Shown here in pieces: positions 15,852-24,030 of a stretch of DNA of 64,000 nt. A model generated the notes under the pieces. It had not been told where the DNA came from, did not search any database, and worked only from the letters and a program-made list of their open reading frames with translations. Source of the DNA: an uncultured Candidatus Melainabacteria bacterium. GTDB lineage: Bacteria > Cyanobacteriota > Vampirovibrionia > Gastranaerophilales > Gastranaerophilaceae. The DNA is taken from positions 1 to 64,000 of the forward strand of contig CAKUZI010000003.1 of NCBI GenBank assembly GCA_934717855.1, read 5' to 3'. The first letter of the stretch is position 1, and every line of letters starts with the position of its first letter. The position numbers and the translations under genes were made by a program.

Positions 15852-17522
15852 TTAAACACTAACTAACTGTCTAACTTCTTTTCGTTTAACTTTTCTTGTG
15901 GTTGTTCTTGGTAAAGGTTCAATTCGTACAACTATATTTACAGGTCTTTTGTATGCTGTTAATCTTAGAGATAATTTTTTGATTTCATCTTTGACTAATT
16001 TTTCTACAGTATCAGAGTCATACTTGCTGACAACATCATCTGTAGGAACAGCAACGGCTGTAATTTCTTCTGTACCGTCTTTTGCGCCAAAATTGCGAGA
16101 AGTTCCAAGTACACAAACCTCTGATATGTAAGGACTTTTCTCCAAAACAGCTTCAACTTCTTCCGGAAAAACTTTTTTACCACCAGAAAGCACAATCATA
16201 TTTTTAATTCTTCCCGTAATATAAATATGCCCGTTTCGAATTTCTGCAATATCTCCTGTATGTAACCATCCATCAGGCTCTAGAACTTCTGAAGTTATTT
16301 CAGGTTGATTGTGGTATCCTCGCATAACTGCCGGCCCGCGTAAAATTAATTCTCCTGTTTCACTGTCGATTTTAGCTTCAAAACTTTGTAACGGAGCTCC
16401 AACAGATGCTAAATCTCCTCGTCTGTCGACATTTACGGAAACAACAGGACTGGTTTCAGATAATCCGTAACCTTGATAAACTTTTATCCCAATACGTTCG
16501 AAAAAGTCCCCAACTGCCAAATCTAACGGAGCTCCGCCGGAAATACATCCTGAAAAATATCCGCCGAATTTTTTATGAATTTTATTAAACATTAATTTTT
16601 TAATTCTATATGACGGAACATATTTTGCAATTTTAAACATAAATTTAAACATTGCTCTAACGTGTATTGGAGAATTTTTTAGTTCTGATTCAATTGCTGT
16701 TTTTAATAATTTCAAAAATGCCGGTACAACAATCATAAATTCAATTTGTTTTTCTCTCATTATACTCAAAATATCTTTTGGTTTAAGGCTAGGAGTGTAA
16801 TATACAGAAAATCCAAAGTTTAAAAATGTAGAAAAACCGACTGTCATTTCAAAAAGATGATTCATTGGCAAAATAGATAATATATTTACATTTTCATACG
16901 GCAAAATTTTGTCCAGTGCGTATTTTAAGTCATCAAGTTGTGCAAGCATATTTTGGAATGTAATTTCAACACCTTTTGGTGCTCCTGTTGTTCCTGAAGT
17001 ATAAATAATAAATGCAACAGCTTTTGAGCTTCTCAATTTCCATTTGTAATCATAATTGTCGGGTAATTGGTAGATACTTTTTTCTGAAATCTCGTATGAC
17101 GGTTCGTCCATCAAAATAATTTCTTTAACTGACGGAATTTCTTCTTTCAAAAATTTTGCCATTTCATAATGAGCAGAAGAAACCATAATCACACTCGGGG
17201 TGCAATCTGAAAGAATAGATTTCAATTCATATTTAGTAAGTTTTATATCAAGCGGAACTGTTATCATTCCGGAAATTACTGACGCAAAAACACAAGCACC
17301 ATATTCCGGTTTTGATTCAGAAATTATTGCTAATCTGTCGCCCTTTTGCACATTTAATCCACTGATTAAATAATGCGCTATTTTTCGCGATAACAAACCT
17401 ATCCCGGAATACGTAAATTCTTTCCAGCCATACTTTGTTTTCATTCCTAAAGCAACTTTGTCAGAATATTTGACGGTTCTTTCATGCAACAACATCAAAA
17501 CATTTTTTTCTCTTAACCCCAT
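15852..17522 (-). CDS. Long-chain acyl-CoA synthetase / AMP-forming ligase
   Basis: The 556-residue protein is an ANL-superfamily adenylating enzyme. It has the P-loop YTSGTTGAPKGVEI near residue 170, GYGLSETSPVVSVN near residue 360 and the GWLHTGDIAEI / GRIKNMIVLSGGKKVFPEEVE segment. The C-terminal lysine region (TTTRKVKRKEV) is also present. It most likely activates fatty acids to acyl-CoA or acyl-ACP for lipid recycling. The start is preceded by AAAGG. It is a single minus-strand gene and is divergent from miaB. Confidence 0.9.
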   Translation of the reverse strand: MGLREKNVLMLLHERTVKYSDKVALGMKTKYGWKEFTYSGIGLLSRKIAHYLISGLNVQKGDRLAIISESKPEYGACVFASVISGMITVPLDIKLTKYELKSILSDCTPSVIMVSSAHYEMAKFLKEEIPSVKEIILMDEPSYEISEKSIYQLPDNYDYKWKLRSSKAVAFIIYTSGTTGAPKGVEITFQNMLAQLDDLKYALDKILPYENVNILSILPMNHLFEMTVGFSTFLNFGFSVYYTPSLKPKDILSIMREKQIEFMIVVPAFLKLLKTAIESELKNSPIHVRAMFKFMFKIAKYVPSYRIKKLMFNKIHKKFGGYFSGCISGGAPLDLAVGDFFERIGIKVYQGYGLSETSPVVSVNVDRRGDLASVGAPLQSFEAKIDSETGELILRGPAVMRGYHNQPEITSEVLEPDGWLHTGDIAEIRNGHIYITGRIKNMIVLSGGKKVFPEEVEAVLEKSPYISEVCVLGTSRNFGAKDGTEEITAVAVPTDDVVSKYDSDTVEKLVKDEIKKLSLRLTAYKRPVNIVVRIEPLPRTTTRKVKRKEVRQLVSV

Positions 17523-17640
17523 AGATACACTACCTTTCAGACCATTTATATATACAGAATATTATTATTATAATCAAAAGTCAAGAATATTAAGTATTTT
17601 TGTGGTAAATTAGAGATAAAGACTAAACAAAGGAATTAAC

Positions 17641-18966
17641 ATGAAACACGTATACATCGAAACAATGGGTTGCCAAATGAATAAATCGGATACAGAAAGA
17701 ATGCTCGGAATGCTTTCTCATTTTGATTATGAAGAAACAAAAGACCCTGAAAAGGCTGATTTGTTAATGGTTAACACTTGTTCAATCAGACAATTGAGCG
17801 AAGATAAAGCATTTAGCCAACTTGGAGTTTGGGGGAAATGGAAACAAGATAGAAATCCGGATTTGAAAATCGGTATGTGTGGTTGTGTTGCTCAACAAAA
17901 AGCAAGAAAAGTTTTTTCTCGTGCGCCTTACGTTGACTTTGTTTTGGGAACGCATAAAATTTATTCACTTCCTGATGTTATCAAGAGAATTAATAACGGA
18001 GAAAGAGTTTGCGAATGCGAAGAAACAAATCTTCCGTCACAAAATCCTGAAAACTATGAAATTAATCGCGTAAAATCAACAAATGCGTGGATTAATATTA
18101 CCGAGGGCTGTAACAATTTCTGTACATATTGTATTGTTCCGTATACTCGCGGAAGAGAACGTTCCAGACTTCCGGAAACAATTATTAAAGAAGCTAAAGA
18201 TGCTCTAAATGCAGGATTTAAAGAAATTACCCTGCTTGGACAAAACGTTGATAGTTATGGAAAAGATTTTAAAGACAAAAACTATAGACTCGCAGATTTG
18301 TTGAGAGAATTAAATTCACTTGATGGCAAGTTTAGAATTCGTTTTGTAACTTCATATCCGACAGATATTACGGATGAATTGATTGAAACTGCAAAAGAAC
18401 TTGACAAAGTTTGTGAATACTTCCACATTCCAATGCAATCAGGAAATTCTCAGGTTTTGAAAGCAATGAATAGACGCTATGACAGAGAAACTTATGCCAA
18501 AATAGTAAAAAAAGTTCGTGATATGGTGCCTGATGTTACTATTACAAGTGACTTTATTGCAGGTTTCCCCGGAGAAACAGAAGAACAATTCCAAGACACA
18601 TTGACAGCAATTGATGAATATGAACTTGATTATTGCAATGTTGCAGCGTATTCTCCTCGAGAAAAAACGGTTGCAGCAAAATGGGTTGATAAATATATTC
18701 CGGAAGATATTAAAAACGAAAGATTTCAACGTCTTAATGACAAAGTTAAAGAAAATTGTTTAAAATCAAATCTCAAATATATCGGTCGCGAAATGGAAGT
18801 TTTGGTAGAAAACTTCTATGAGCACAAAGGCCAAATGATTAATACCGGAAAAACCAGAAACTTTAAGACTGTTCACATCCCTTGTGATACGAATTTAACA
18901 GGGGAATTTGTAAACGTAAAAATTTCCGGCGCAAAAACTTGGTACTTAAAAGGCGAATTGATTTAA
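17641..18966 (+). CDS. miaB: tRNA-2-methylthio-N6-dimethylallyladenosine synthase MiaB
   Basis: MiaB adds a methylthio group to i6A37 of tRNAs reading UNN codons, using two 4Fe-4S clusters and S-adenosylmethionine. All six ligating cysteines are visible: the N-terminal GCQMN, CSIR and GMCGCVAQ, and the radical SAM triad CNNFCTYC near residue 155. A C-terminal TRAM domain (about residues 375-440) is present. At 441 residues it has the family length, and the tight match to MiaB over MtaB or RimO rests on the YIETMGCQMN start. An AAAGGA site precedes the ATG. Confidence 0.96.
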   Translation: MKHVYIETMGCQMNKSDTERMLGMLSHFDYEETKDPEKADLLMVNTCSIRQLSEDKAFSQLGVWGKWKQDRNPDLKIGMCGCVAQQKARKVFSRAPYVDFVLGTHKIYSLPDVIKRINNGERVCECEETNLPSQNPENYEINRVKSTNAWINITEGCNNFCTYCIVPYTRGRERSRLPETIIKEAKDALNAGFKEITLLGQNVDSYGKDFKDKNYRLADLLRELNSLDGKFRIRFVTSYPTDITDELIETAKELDKVCEYFHIPMQSGNSQVLKAMNRRYDRETYAKIVKKVRDMVPDVTITSDFIAGFPGETEEQFQDTLTAIDEYELDYCNVAAYSPREKTVAAKWVDKYIPEDIKNERFQRLNDKVKENCLKSNLKYIGREMEVLVENFYEHKGQMINTGKTRNFKTVHIPCDTNLTGEFVNVKISGAKTWYLKGELI

Positions 18967-19075
18967 TTTCAAAGAGTATTAATAGCCAGATATAAATCCG
19001 TTTGTAAAAAAATTTTAAAGTTACAAAAGCGTAGAAACGCTCAAATTGTTTTTAATTTTCAATAACTTAAAAATA

Positions 19076-19119
19076 AATCCCCATATTTTACTATTTTAGA
19101 CTTATACCTAAAGGGGATT
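19076..19119 (+). terminator. Possible weak terminator downstream of miaB
   Basis: AATCCCC (19076-19082) and GGGGATT (19113-19119) form a 7-bp stem with a long 30-nt loop, followed by ATTATTTT. It lies 110 nt after miaB. The rest of the 209-nt gap before the next gene shows nothing I recognise. Confidence 0.3.
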
Positions 19120-19175
19120 ATTTTGTGTGCAAAAAGTTTTAAAATTTACATATAACATATTGTGGAGTGATTATC

Positions 19176-19484
19176 ATGCTAATGGGAAATGATTGCCATG
19201 ATTGCAGTAAGTACAATCGTTTGGAAATGAAAAATGTGAATAAAGACATTCTTGCGTGGCTTGAAGAGGTTGTAGAAGAAAACAACAGCCGTATTGAAAG
19301 AAAAGAATGGAAAAGTAAGTATAATAGTTATGTTGTTTATGACTATGAACCATTTTGCACGGACGGTTTTGAGATTAATCTTGTAATAACGTCTTATAAT
19401 TCCGCGTATTTAAACTTTATTAAATATTTGTATGATGAAAAAATCAGCACGATAGAATACTTAAACAGTTGCATTGGCGTATAA
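19176..19484 (+). CDS. Hypothetical protein, 102 aa
   Basis: I do not recognise this small soluble protein. It starts MLMGNDCHDCSKYN, so a CxxC pair lies near the N-terminus, and the rest is charged and Tyr-rich with no membrane segment. The frame opens at a GTG at 19167. The ATG at 19176 is preferred, because GGAG lies 8 nt upstream of it and overlaps the GTG. A strong palindromic terminator follows the stop codon, so the gene appears to be an independent unit. Confidence 0.55.
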   Translation: MLMGNDCHDCSKYNRLEMKNVNKDILAWLEEVVEENNSRIERKEWKSKYNSYVVYDYEPFCTDGFEINLVITSYNSAYLNFIKYLYDEKISTIEYLNSCIGV

Positions 19485-19486
19485 CT

Positions 19487-19524
19487 AAAAACAGACCGGT
19501 TAAAATTTTAATCGATCTGTTTTT
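19487..19524. terminator. Bidirectional terminator between convergent genes
   Basis: A near-perfect palindrome (AAAAACAGA ... TCTGTTTTT with an inner GGTTAAAATTTTAATC stem) sits between the stop codons of the genes at 19484 and 19552. It provides T-runs in both directions. Confidence 0.85.
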
Positions 19525-19551
19525 GTGTTTGCAACTTTAATTTATAAGTTT

Positions 19552-19836
19552 TTAATTTTCTGCCGTTTCATGTTCTTTAGTAAAGCAATCTTTGCAATAG
19601 ACTTCTTTTCCTGGAATAGGCTTGAACGGAACTTGAGTTTGAGCACCGCATTTTGAACAAACAGCGTCATACATTCTTCTTTTTCTTCTGTTGTTGTTTC
19701 TGCGAGCTTTTCTACATTCCGGGCATCTTTTAGGTTTGTTTACCAATCCTTTTTCTGCATAGAATTCTTGTTCACCTGCTGTGAAGATAAATTCTGCGCC
19801 GCAATCTTCACATACAAGTTTTTCATCTTGGTACAT
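19552..19836 (-). CDS. Small zinc-ribbon protein (zf-trcl / CxxC_CxxC type)
   Basis: The 94-residue protein holds two zinc ribbons. The first is CEDCGAEFIFTAGEQEFYAEKG...RCPECR, the second CSKCGAQTQVPFKPIPGKEVYCKDC. The phrase FxFTxGEQxFYxxKG is the signature of a widespread small family of zinc-binding proteins with no firmly known role, seen often in anaerobes and phototroph relatives. A basic NNRRKRR linker joins the ribbons and could contact nucleic acid. A TAGGAG site precedes the ATG. It is monocistronic and shares a terminator with the convergent gene. Confidence 0.8.
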   Translation of the reverse strand: MYQDEKLVCEDCGAEFIFTAGEQEFYAEKGLVNKPKRCPECRKARRNNNRRKRRMYDAVCSKCGAQTQVPFKPIPGKEVYCKDCFTKEHETAEN

Positions 19837-19963
19837 TTGTCTTCTCCTAGTTTTAAATGGTACTTTAAAGAAACCTTTTGCAAAATTCCTTTAGCTTCCC
19901 TTATTATACACATTTTTCGAAAATTTGCAAGTGTTTGTCACTAGTTGAGATAAATTAGTAATA

Positions 19964-20704
19964 TTACAAACTAAAATTGAAATTTAATATAATAACCAAT
20001 TCTTCATTGAAAAAGTTGCTTGGGAACGGTTTGAATGGAGCGGATTCTCTAATTGCGCTTCCGGCATTGTCGTCAAGAGCTTTGATTTTAGAAGATTTTA
20101 GAATTCTGCATTTTTTTACATTTCCGTTTCTATCAAGGGTTAACGCCATTTGTACAAGCAAATCTTTTTGTCCTTTTGCCAAAATATCAATTTGTTTTCT
20201 TGGCGGAACTTTCCAGCTTTTCACAACTTTTTCTTGAACCTCTTTTACATATGGCGCGTAATCAACGTATTTGCCATCAGGGCCGAACACAAAAGATTCT
20301 GTGCCGGAAACAAAAATCTGTACAGCATGAAGTTTGCCTGACGGGTAATCGTAAATAATTCTGGATTTCATTAGTTCTGGACGTCTGAAAGACACAAATT
20401 TTAATTCATTTGAATCAATGTTATAAATCAGCTCAGCGTTTCCATTTTTTACGTAGTGATAAGACTTGTTTTGTGTGTCATCGTCTTTTACCAGCGTAAA
20501 ATCGTGGTAATATTTCGGATATTTATTTGTTTTAATTTGTGTATTAATTTTGCTAAAAATTATCGCAAGTGTTTCGTTTACTTGTTCATAGCTTTTGCTT
20601 TGGGATGGTTGTAAAAAATCAGGTTCTATTTTTACATAAGCCGATGCCAAGGCGCTTGACGCCATTACTAACATAGATAAACACAATATAATAAACTTTC
20701 TCAT
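19964..20704 (-). CDS. Secreted protein with TonB/TolA-like C-terminal domain
   Basis: The 246-residue product has a clear signal peptide (KFIILCLSMLVMASSALASAY). Its C-terminal part (about residues 155-246) reads VQEKVVKSWKVPPRKQ...LTLDRNGNVKKCRILKSSKIKALDDNAGSAIRESAPFKPFP. This is the pattern of TonB/TolA C-terminal domains. The N-terminal membrane anchor of true TonB is absent, because the protein begins with a cleavable signal instead. A second protein of the same layout lies at 38638. The ribosome site is GGAG, and an extended -10 (TGCTACAAT) lies about 20 nt upstream of the start. Function unknown; probably periplasmic. Confidence 0.65.
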   Translation of the reverse strand: MRKFIILCLSMLVMASSALASAYVKIEPDFLQPSQSKSYEQVNETLAIIFSKINTQIKTNKYPKYYHDFTLVKDDDTQNKSYHYVKNGNAELIYNIDSNELKFVSFRRPELMKSRIIYDYPSGKLHAVQIFVSGTESFVFGPDGKYVDYAPYVKEVQEKVVKSWKVPPRKQIDILAKGQKDLLVQMALTLDRNGNVKKCRILKSSKIKALDDNAGSAIRESAPFKPFPSNFFNEELVIILNFNFSL

Positions 20705-21105
20705 ATCTAACTCCGTGGGTCAATTGTAGCACAAACATTTTAAGAAGTGAATACTTGGGGCTGAATGCAAAATTTGTATAAATATATTAAAGTAGTTTTA
20801 TCAAATGTAACAAGGCGTTATGTGTTGTGGTTGTTGCATTTTGGCGGAAAAACAAAGATTTCGGTATACAAATGTAAAGTAATGTAAAAATAAATTTAAA
20901 ATTGCCTCAAACTCAGTTATACTGCCTCTATGCTATGCTATGCTACGCTGGGCTGGGTGACGAGCGACGCAATTTTGAGAACCCGAAATCGTTTATAAAT
21001 ACACAGGGGATATTAAACTTACAAAATTGAAAAATCTGTTGATAAAAGAGGTTTATCAGACAGGCTGTTTTGTAATACAAAAACGAGGAAAAAAGGGGAA
21101 TTATT
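20705..21105. other. 401-nt intergenic region with a GC-rich patch
   Basis: Most of this stretch is AT-rich and without genes. It contains a possible promoter for the 21106 gene (TTTAAA, 17-nt spacer, TATACT around 20920). It then holds an unusual GC-rich patch at about 20930-20977 with three ATGCT-type direct repeats followed by ACGCTGGGCTGGGTGACGAG. I see no RNA gene or credible ORF in it. Confidence 0.5.
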
Positions 21106-22506
21106 ATGACAATGAATGTTTCAAATTATGAATTCAAAAATGGGTTGTATTTACCACGAGAAAATTCAAGACAAGGTTTAAGATATGAAATTAATTTTTC
21201 TGAAGAGCAAAGACGCGAAGCAATTAAACAACGAACTAGAGGTGCTGTTGCTAAAAAGCCTAAACCAAAACTTAATAAGAATGCTCAAGAATATTTGAAG
21301 AAAATTCAACAAGAGTTAGCGACTACAGGTGAAGCAACTCAGTTAGTTCCAACTGCAAAACATCCTTTGGCAGGAGCAGCATACGCATCAAGACAAACTG
21401 CATTGGAAAGATTGTGGGGACCACAAGTTCTTGATTTAGGTAATGGTGCAACTTCAACAACATATTTTGGAACTGCAGAGGAACTAAGAAATGTAGCACC
21501 TTTAGGGAATGTTGCACCAGCTCTAACACCAGCTCCAGCACCAACTCCGGCTCCAACACCAGCTCCAGCACCCGCACCGACAACTGTAAATGTTCCAACA
21601 GGGGGAACTGGTACATCATCTCACACACCTTCTAATGTTGGAGGAACTGGAGGCTCTATTATTATAGGAGGAGAACCTCAAACTAAAGGAATTTTCCCAT
21701 CTGCAAATCCTGAAGAATATGCGAAATCTTTAGAAAAAGCAGAAAAATCAAGTATTTATCCTAATAGAGATCCTAAAATTTATGCAGAACAATTGGAAAA
21801 ATCTACTCCTGGTTTAAAATTAAAACCAGAAGCTGGTAAATCTTCAAAAGGATTTTGGGGTAAAATATTCAAAAGCAAAGGCGGAAGAATTGGTGCTGGC
21901 GTAGCATTAACCGCAGCTGTGGCTTATGGCGCATATAAACTATTCGGAGGCGATGACAATAAAAATGCTGAAGTAAAACAAAATAATCCGGTACAAGAAC
22001 AAAAAGCAACTGCACCTGCTGATACAACTGCAACTCAAAAAGAAACTCCTGTTGCAGAAGAAGCAAAACCTGTAGTAACTCCTGCTCCGGTTGCAGAAAA
22101 TGACCCAAGCACTAAAGCAGATGCAACTACAGAAGCTGAAAAAGCTGATGATGCTAAAGCAGTTGTAGCTAAACCTGAAACAGAAGAAACAGAAGAAGCT
22201 GAAAAAACAGAAAAAACTGAAGAAGCTAAAGAAGCTGAGGAAGCTAAAAAGGCTGATGAAGAATTAAACGAATGGATTGCTCAAAAAGGTGAAAATTACT
22301 GGAAATATGCAAAACAAGAATTGATTTTTGAACACCAAGGTCAAGCAGGCTACAAACCAACAAATAAAGAAATTAATGAAAGAATGTTGAAAATAATGGA
22401 AAGAAATGGTGTTAAATTCGCAAACGATGGTATCCACTCTGCTCCAATGCTAAAAATCGGTGACAAAGTAAAAGTTAAATTCGGTACTGAAGAAAAAGCA
22501 GCATAA
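21106..22506 (+). CDS. Pro/Ala-repeat membrane protein with acidic C-terminal region
   Basis: I do not recognise this 466-residue protein, but its layout is clear. Residues 1-130 are basic and globular-looking. Residues 135-165 are a Pro-Ala-Thr repeat (APTPAPTPAPAP) that should be an extended spacer. A Gly-rich linker follows. A single hydrophobic helix (IGAGVALTAAVAYGAYKLF) lies near residue 265. After it come about 110 residues rich in Glu, Ala, Lys and Thr. The last 80 residues (WKYAKQELIFEHQG...PTNKEINERM...IGDKVKV) look like a divergent LysM-type unit. This suggests a cell-envelope protein reaching peptidoglycan. An AAGGGG ribosome site and a terminator bound the gene. Confidence 0.6.
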   Translation: MTMNVSNYEFKNGLYLPRENSRQGLRYEINFSEEQRREAIKQRTRGAVAKKPKPKLNKNAQEYLKKIQQELATTGEATQLVPTAKHPLAGAAYASRQTALERLWGPQVLDLGNGATSTTYFGTAEELRNVAPLGNVAPALTPAPAPTPAPTPAPAPAPTTVNVPTGGTGTSSHTPSNVGGTGGSIIIGGEPQTKGIFPSANPEEYAKSLEKAEKSSIYPNRDPKIYAEQLEKSTPGLKLKPEAGKSSKGFWGKIFKSKGGRIGAGVALTAAVAYGAYKLFGGDDNKNAEVKQNNPVQEQKATAPADTTATQKETPVAEEAKPVVTPAPVAENDPSTKADATTEAEKADDAKAVVAKPETEETEEAEKTEKTEEAKEAEEAKKADEELNEWIAQKGENYWKYAKQELIFEHQGQAGYKPTNKEINERMLKIMERNGVKFANDGIHSAPMLKIGDKVKVKFGTEEKAA

Positions 22507-22525
22507 TAAAATATTCTTAACAAGT

Positions 22526-22562
22526 AAACAAGGTTCTTCATAATATGTGAGGAACCTTGTTT
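22526..22562 (+). terminator. Terminator-like hairpin after the Pro/Ala-repeat gene
   Basis: A perfect 11-bp stem AAACAAGGTTC / GAACCTTGTTT closes a 15-nt loop, 20 nt after the stop codon. The T-run is short. Confidence 0.65.
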
Positions 22563-22648
22563 GGTTGCAATACATATATTATATAGATTGCGCAACTCAT
22601 AATCTATAAAACAAATTTTTTAATTATTTTATCAATTTATCAATTGTG

Positions 22649-22708
22649 CGCGATGACAAATGTTTGGTAATATTTTAGCCACTGTCATCGCGGACTCTGT
22701 TCCGCGAT
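22649..22708. repeat. Double palindrome of the TGTCATCGCG type
   Basis: CGCGATGACA (22649-22658) and TGTCATCGCG (22683-22692) form a perfect 10-bp inverted repeat. Overlapping it, ATCGCGGA (22687-22694) pairs perfectly with TCCGCGAT (22701-22708). The shape and wording recall the short 'TGTCATTGCGAG...GCAATCT' palindromic repeats dispersed in many bacteria. Confidence 0.6.
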
Positions 22709-22742
22709 CTGAGAAAATAAATCCATTTTCAGATATTAATAC

Positions 22743-22773
22743 AAAAAGAACAGGCTCATCACCTGTTCTTTTT
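22743..22773 (-). terminator. Terminator of fba
   Basis: The stem AAAAGAACAGG / CCTGTTCTTTT with a 7-nt loop and a T-run on the minus strand lies about 45 nt past the fba stop. Confidence 0.85.
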
Positions 22774-22815
22774 AAGTTTATAACGTTTAAACTGTCGCTA
22801 TAAATAACTAAAAAA

Positions 22816-23775
22816 CTAGTCGTCTGCGTGGCCAGCTGTACCAAGAACGTCACGCATTTTGTGCATAACCATTTCTTTAACAGCAGTTCTACCTGGTCCC
22901 ATGTATTCACGTGGGTCAAATTTTTCAGGATGTTCAACAAAGAATTCTCTGATTGTTGAAGTCATAGCCAATCTCAAGTCTGTATCAATGTTGATTTTAG
23001 CAACACCGTGTTTAGAAGCATAGTTAAGCATATCTTCTGGAACACCTTGAGCGTTAGGTAATTGACCACCAAATTTGTTACATTTAGCAACGAATTCAGC
23101 AGGAACTGATGATGAACCGTGCAATACTAATGGATAATCAGGGAATCCAGCTTCAGCCAAAGCGTTTTTGATTTCAGCAAGTCTTTCGAAATCTAATTTA
23201 GCTTCGCCTGAGAATTTGTAAGCACCGTGAGAAGTTCCGATAGCAACAGCCAAAGAATCACAACCTGTTTCTTTAACAAATCTAACAGCTTCTGCAGGAT
23301 CTGTGTAAGTTGAATCTTTAGCGTGAACTTTAACGTCATCTTCAACACCAGCAAGTTTACCAAGTTCTGCTTCAACAGAAACACCGTGTTTGTGAGCGTA
23401 TTCAACAACTTCTTTAGTAACTCTGATGTTTTCTTCTAATGGGAATCTTGAACCATCAATCATAACTGATGAGAAACCACCGTCGATACATGCTTTACAA
23501 ATTTCGAAATCAGCACCGTGATCCAAGTGTAAAGCGATAGGAACTGTAGTTGTTGCTAGAGCAGCTTCAACCAATTTGATTAAGTAAGTTTGGTTAGCGT
23601 ATTTTCTAGCGCCTGCTGATACTTGCAAGATGATAGGTGATCTAGTTTCTTCAGCAGCTTCTGCAATACCTTGCAAAATTTCCATGTTGTTAACGTTGTA
23701 AGCACCGATAGCATATTTGCCAGCTAATGCTTTTTTGAACATTTCGCCTGTTCCAACTAATTTTCTTTCACTCAT
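22816..23775 (-). CDS. fba: Class II fructose-1,6-bisphosphate aldolase
   Basis: This zinc enzyme cleaves fructose-1,6-bisphosphate to dihydroxyacetone phosphate and glyceraldehyde-3-phosphate in glycolysis and runs the reverse step in gluconeogenesis. Visible motifs are HLDHGADFE with the catalytic Asp and zinc His, GTSHGAYKF, VLHGSSSVP and KINIDTDLRLA. The frame runs up to 23874, but the start at 23775 (MSERKLVGT) is chosen because GAAGGAG lies 7 nt before it and family members begin there. This gives 319 residues. Codon use is markedly cleaner (frequent GAA, GCT, AAC) than in neighbouring unknown genes, as expected of a highly expressed gene. Confidence 0.96.
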   Translation of the reverse strand: MSERKLVGTGEMFKKALAGKYAIGAYNVNNMEILQGIAEAAEETRSPIILQVSAGARKYANQTYLIKLVEAALATTTVPIALHLDHGADFEICKACIDGGFSSVMIDGSRFPLEENIRVTKEVVEYAHKHGVSVEAELGKLAGVEDDVKVHAKDSTYTDPAEAVRFVKETGCDSLAVAIGTSHGAYKFSGEAKLDFERLAEIKNALAEAGFPDYPLVLHGSSSVPAEFVAKCNKFGGQLPNAQGVPEDMLNYASKHGVAKINIDTDLRLAMTSTIREFFVEHPEKFDPREYMGPGRTAVKEMVMHKMRDVLGTAGHADD

Positions 23776-23830
23776 TTGAGTTCTCCTTCTTTCTGTATGT
23801 ATTTCTACAACACTTGTAGTAATTAGTCTT

Positions 23831-23836
23831 ATAATA
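23831..23836 (-). promoter_or_regulatory. -10 box of the fba promoter
   Basis: TATTAT followed by AAGACTA on the minus strand lies 55 nt before the start. It matches the TATTATAAG string of the rpsF and rubrerythrin promoters. Confidence 0.55.
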
Positions 23837-23906
23837 TACGCATGTAGATTACAACAAACAAAGAATAGGTGCAAGTGTAAAGAAATATTAATATCGTATA
23901 TACAAT

Positions 23907-23936
23907 TTTACAAAATCCGTAATCAATTGCTATAAT
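23907..23936 (+). promoter_or_regulatory. Sigma-70-type promoter of the 24031 gene
   Basis: TTTACA and an extended perfect -10 (TGCTATAAT) are separated by 18 nt, 94 nt before the start codon. Confidence 0.6.
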
Positions 23937-24030
23937 TAGCTTTAGAGGGAATTAATGAATAATAGGGCTAGCAAAAAAATTTTTGTATAAGTCTTAAAAC
24001 AAAAAAGGTAAAAAATGTAGGAGTAAAAAA

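Noticed and set aside
22632..22940. Open frame overlapping the end of fba and the palindromic repeat
   Set aside because: It is out of frame with fba and passes through the fba terminator and repeat; it is a shadow.
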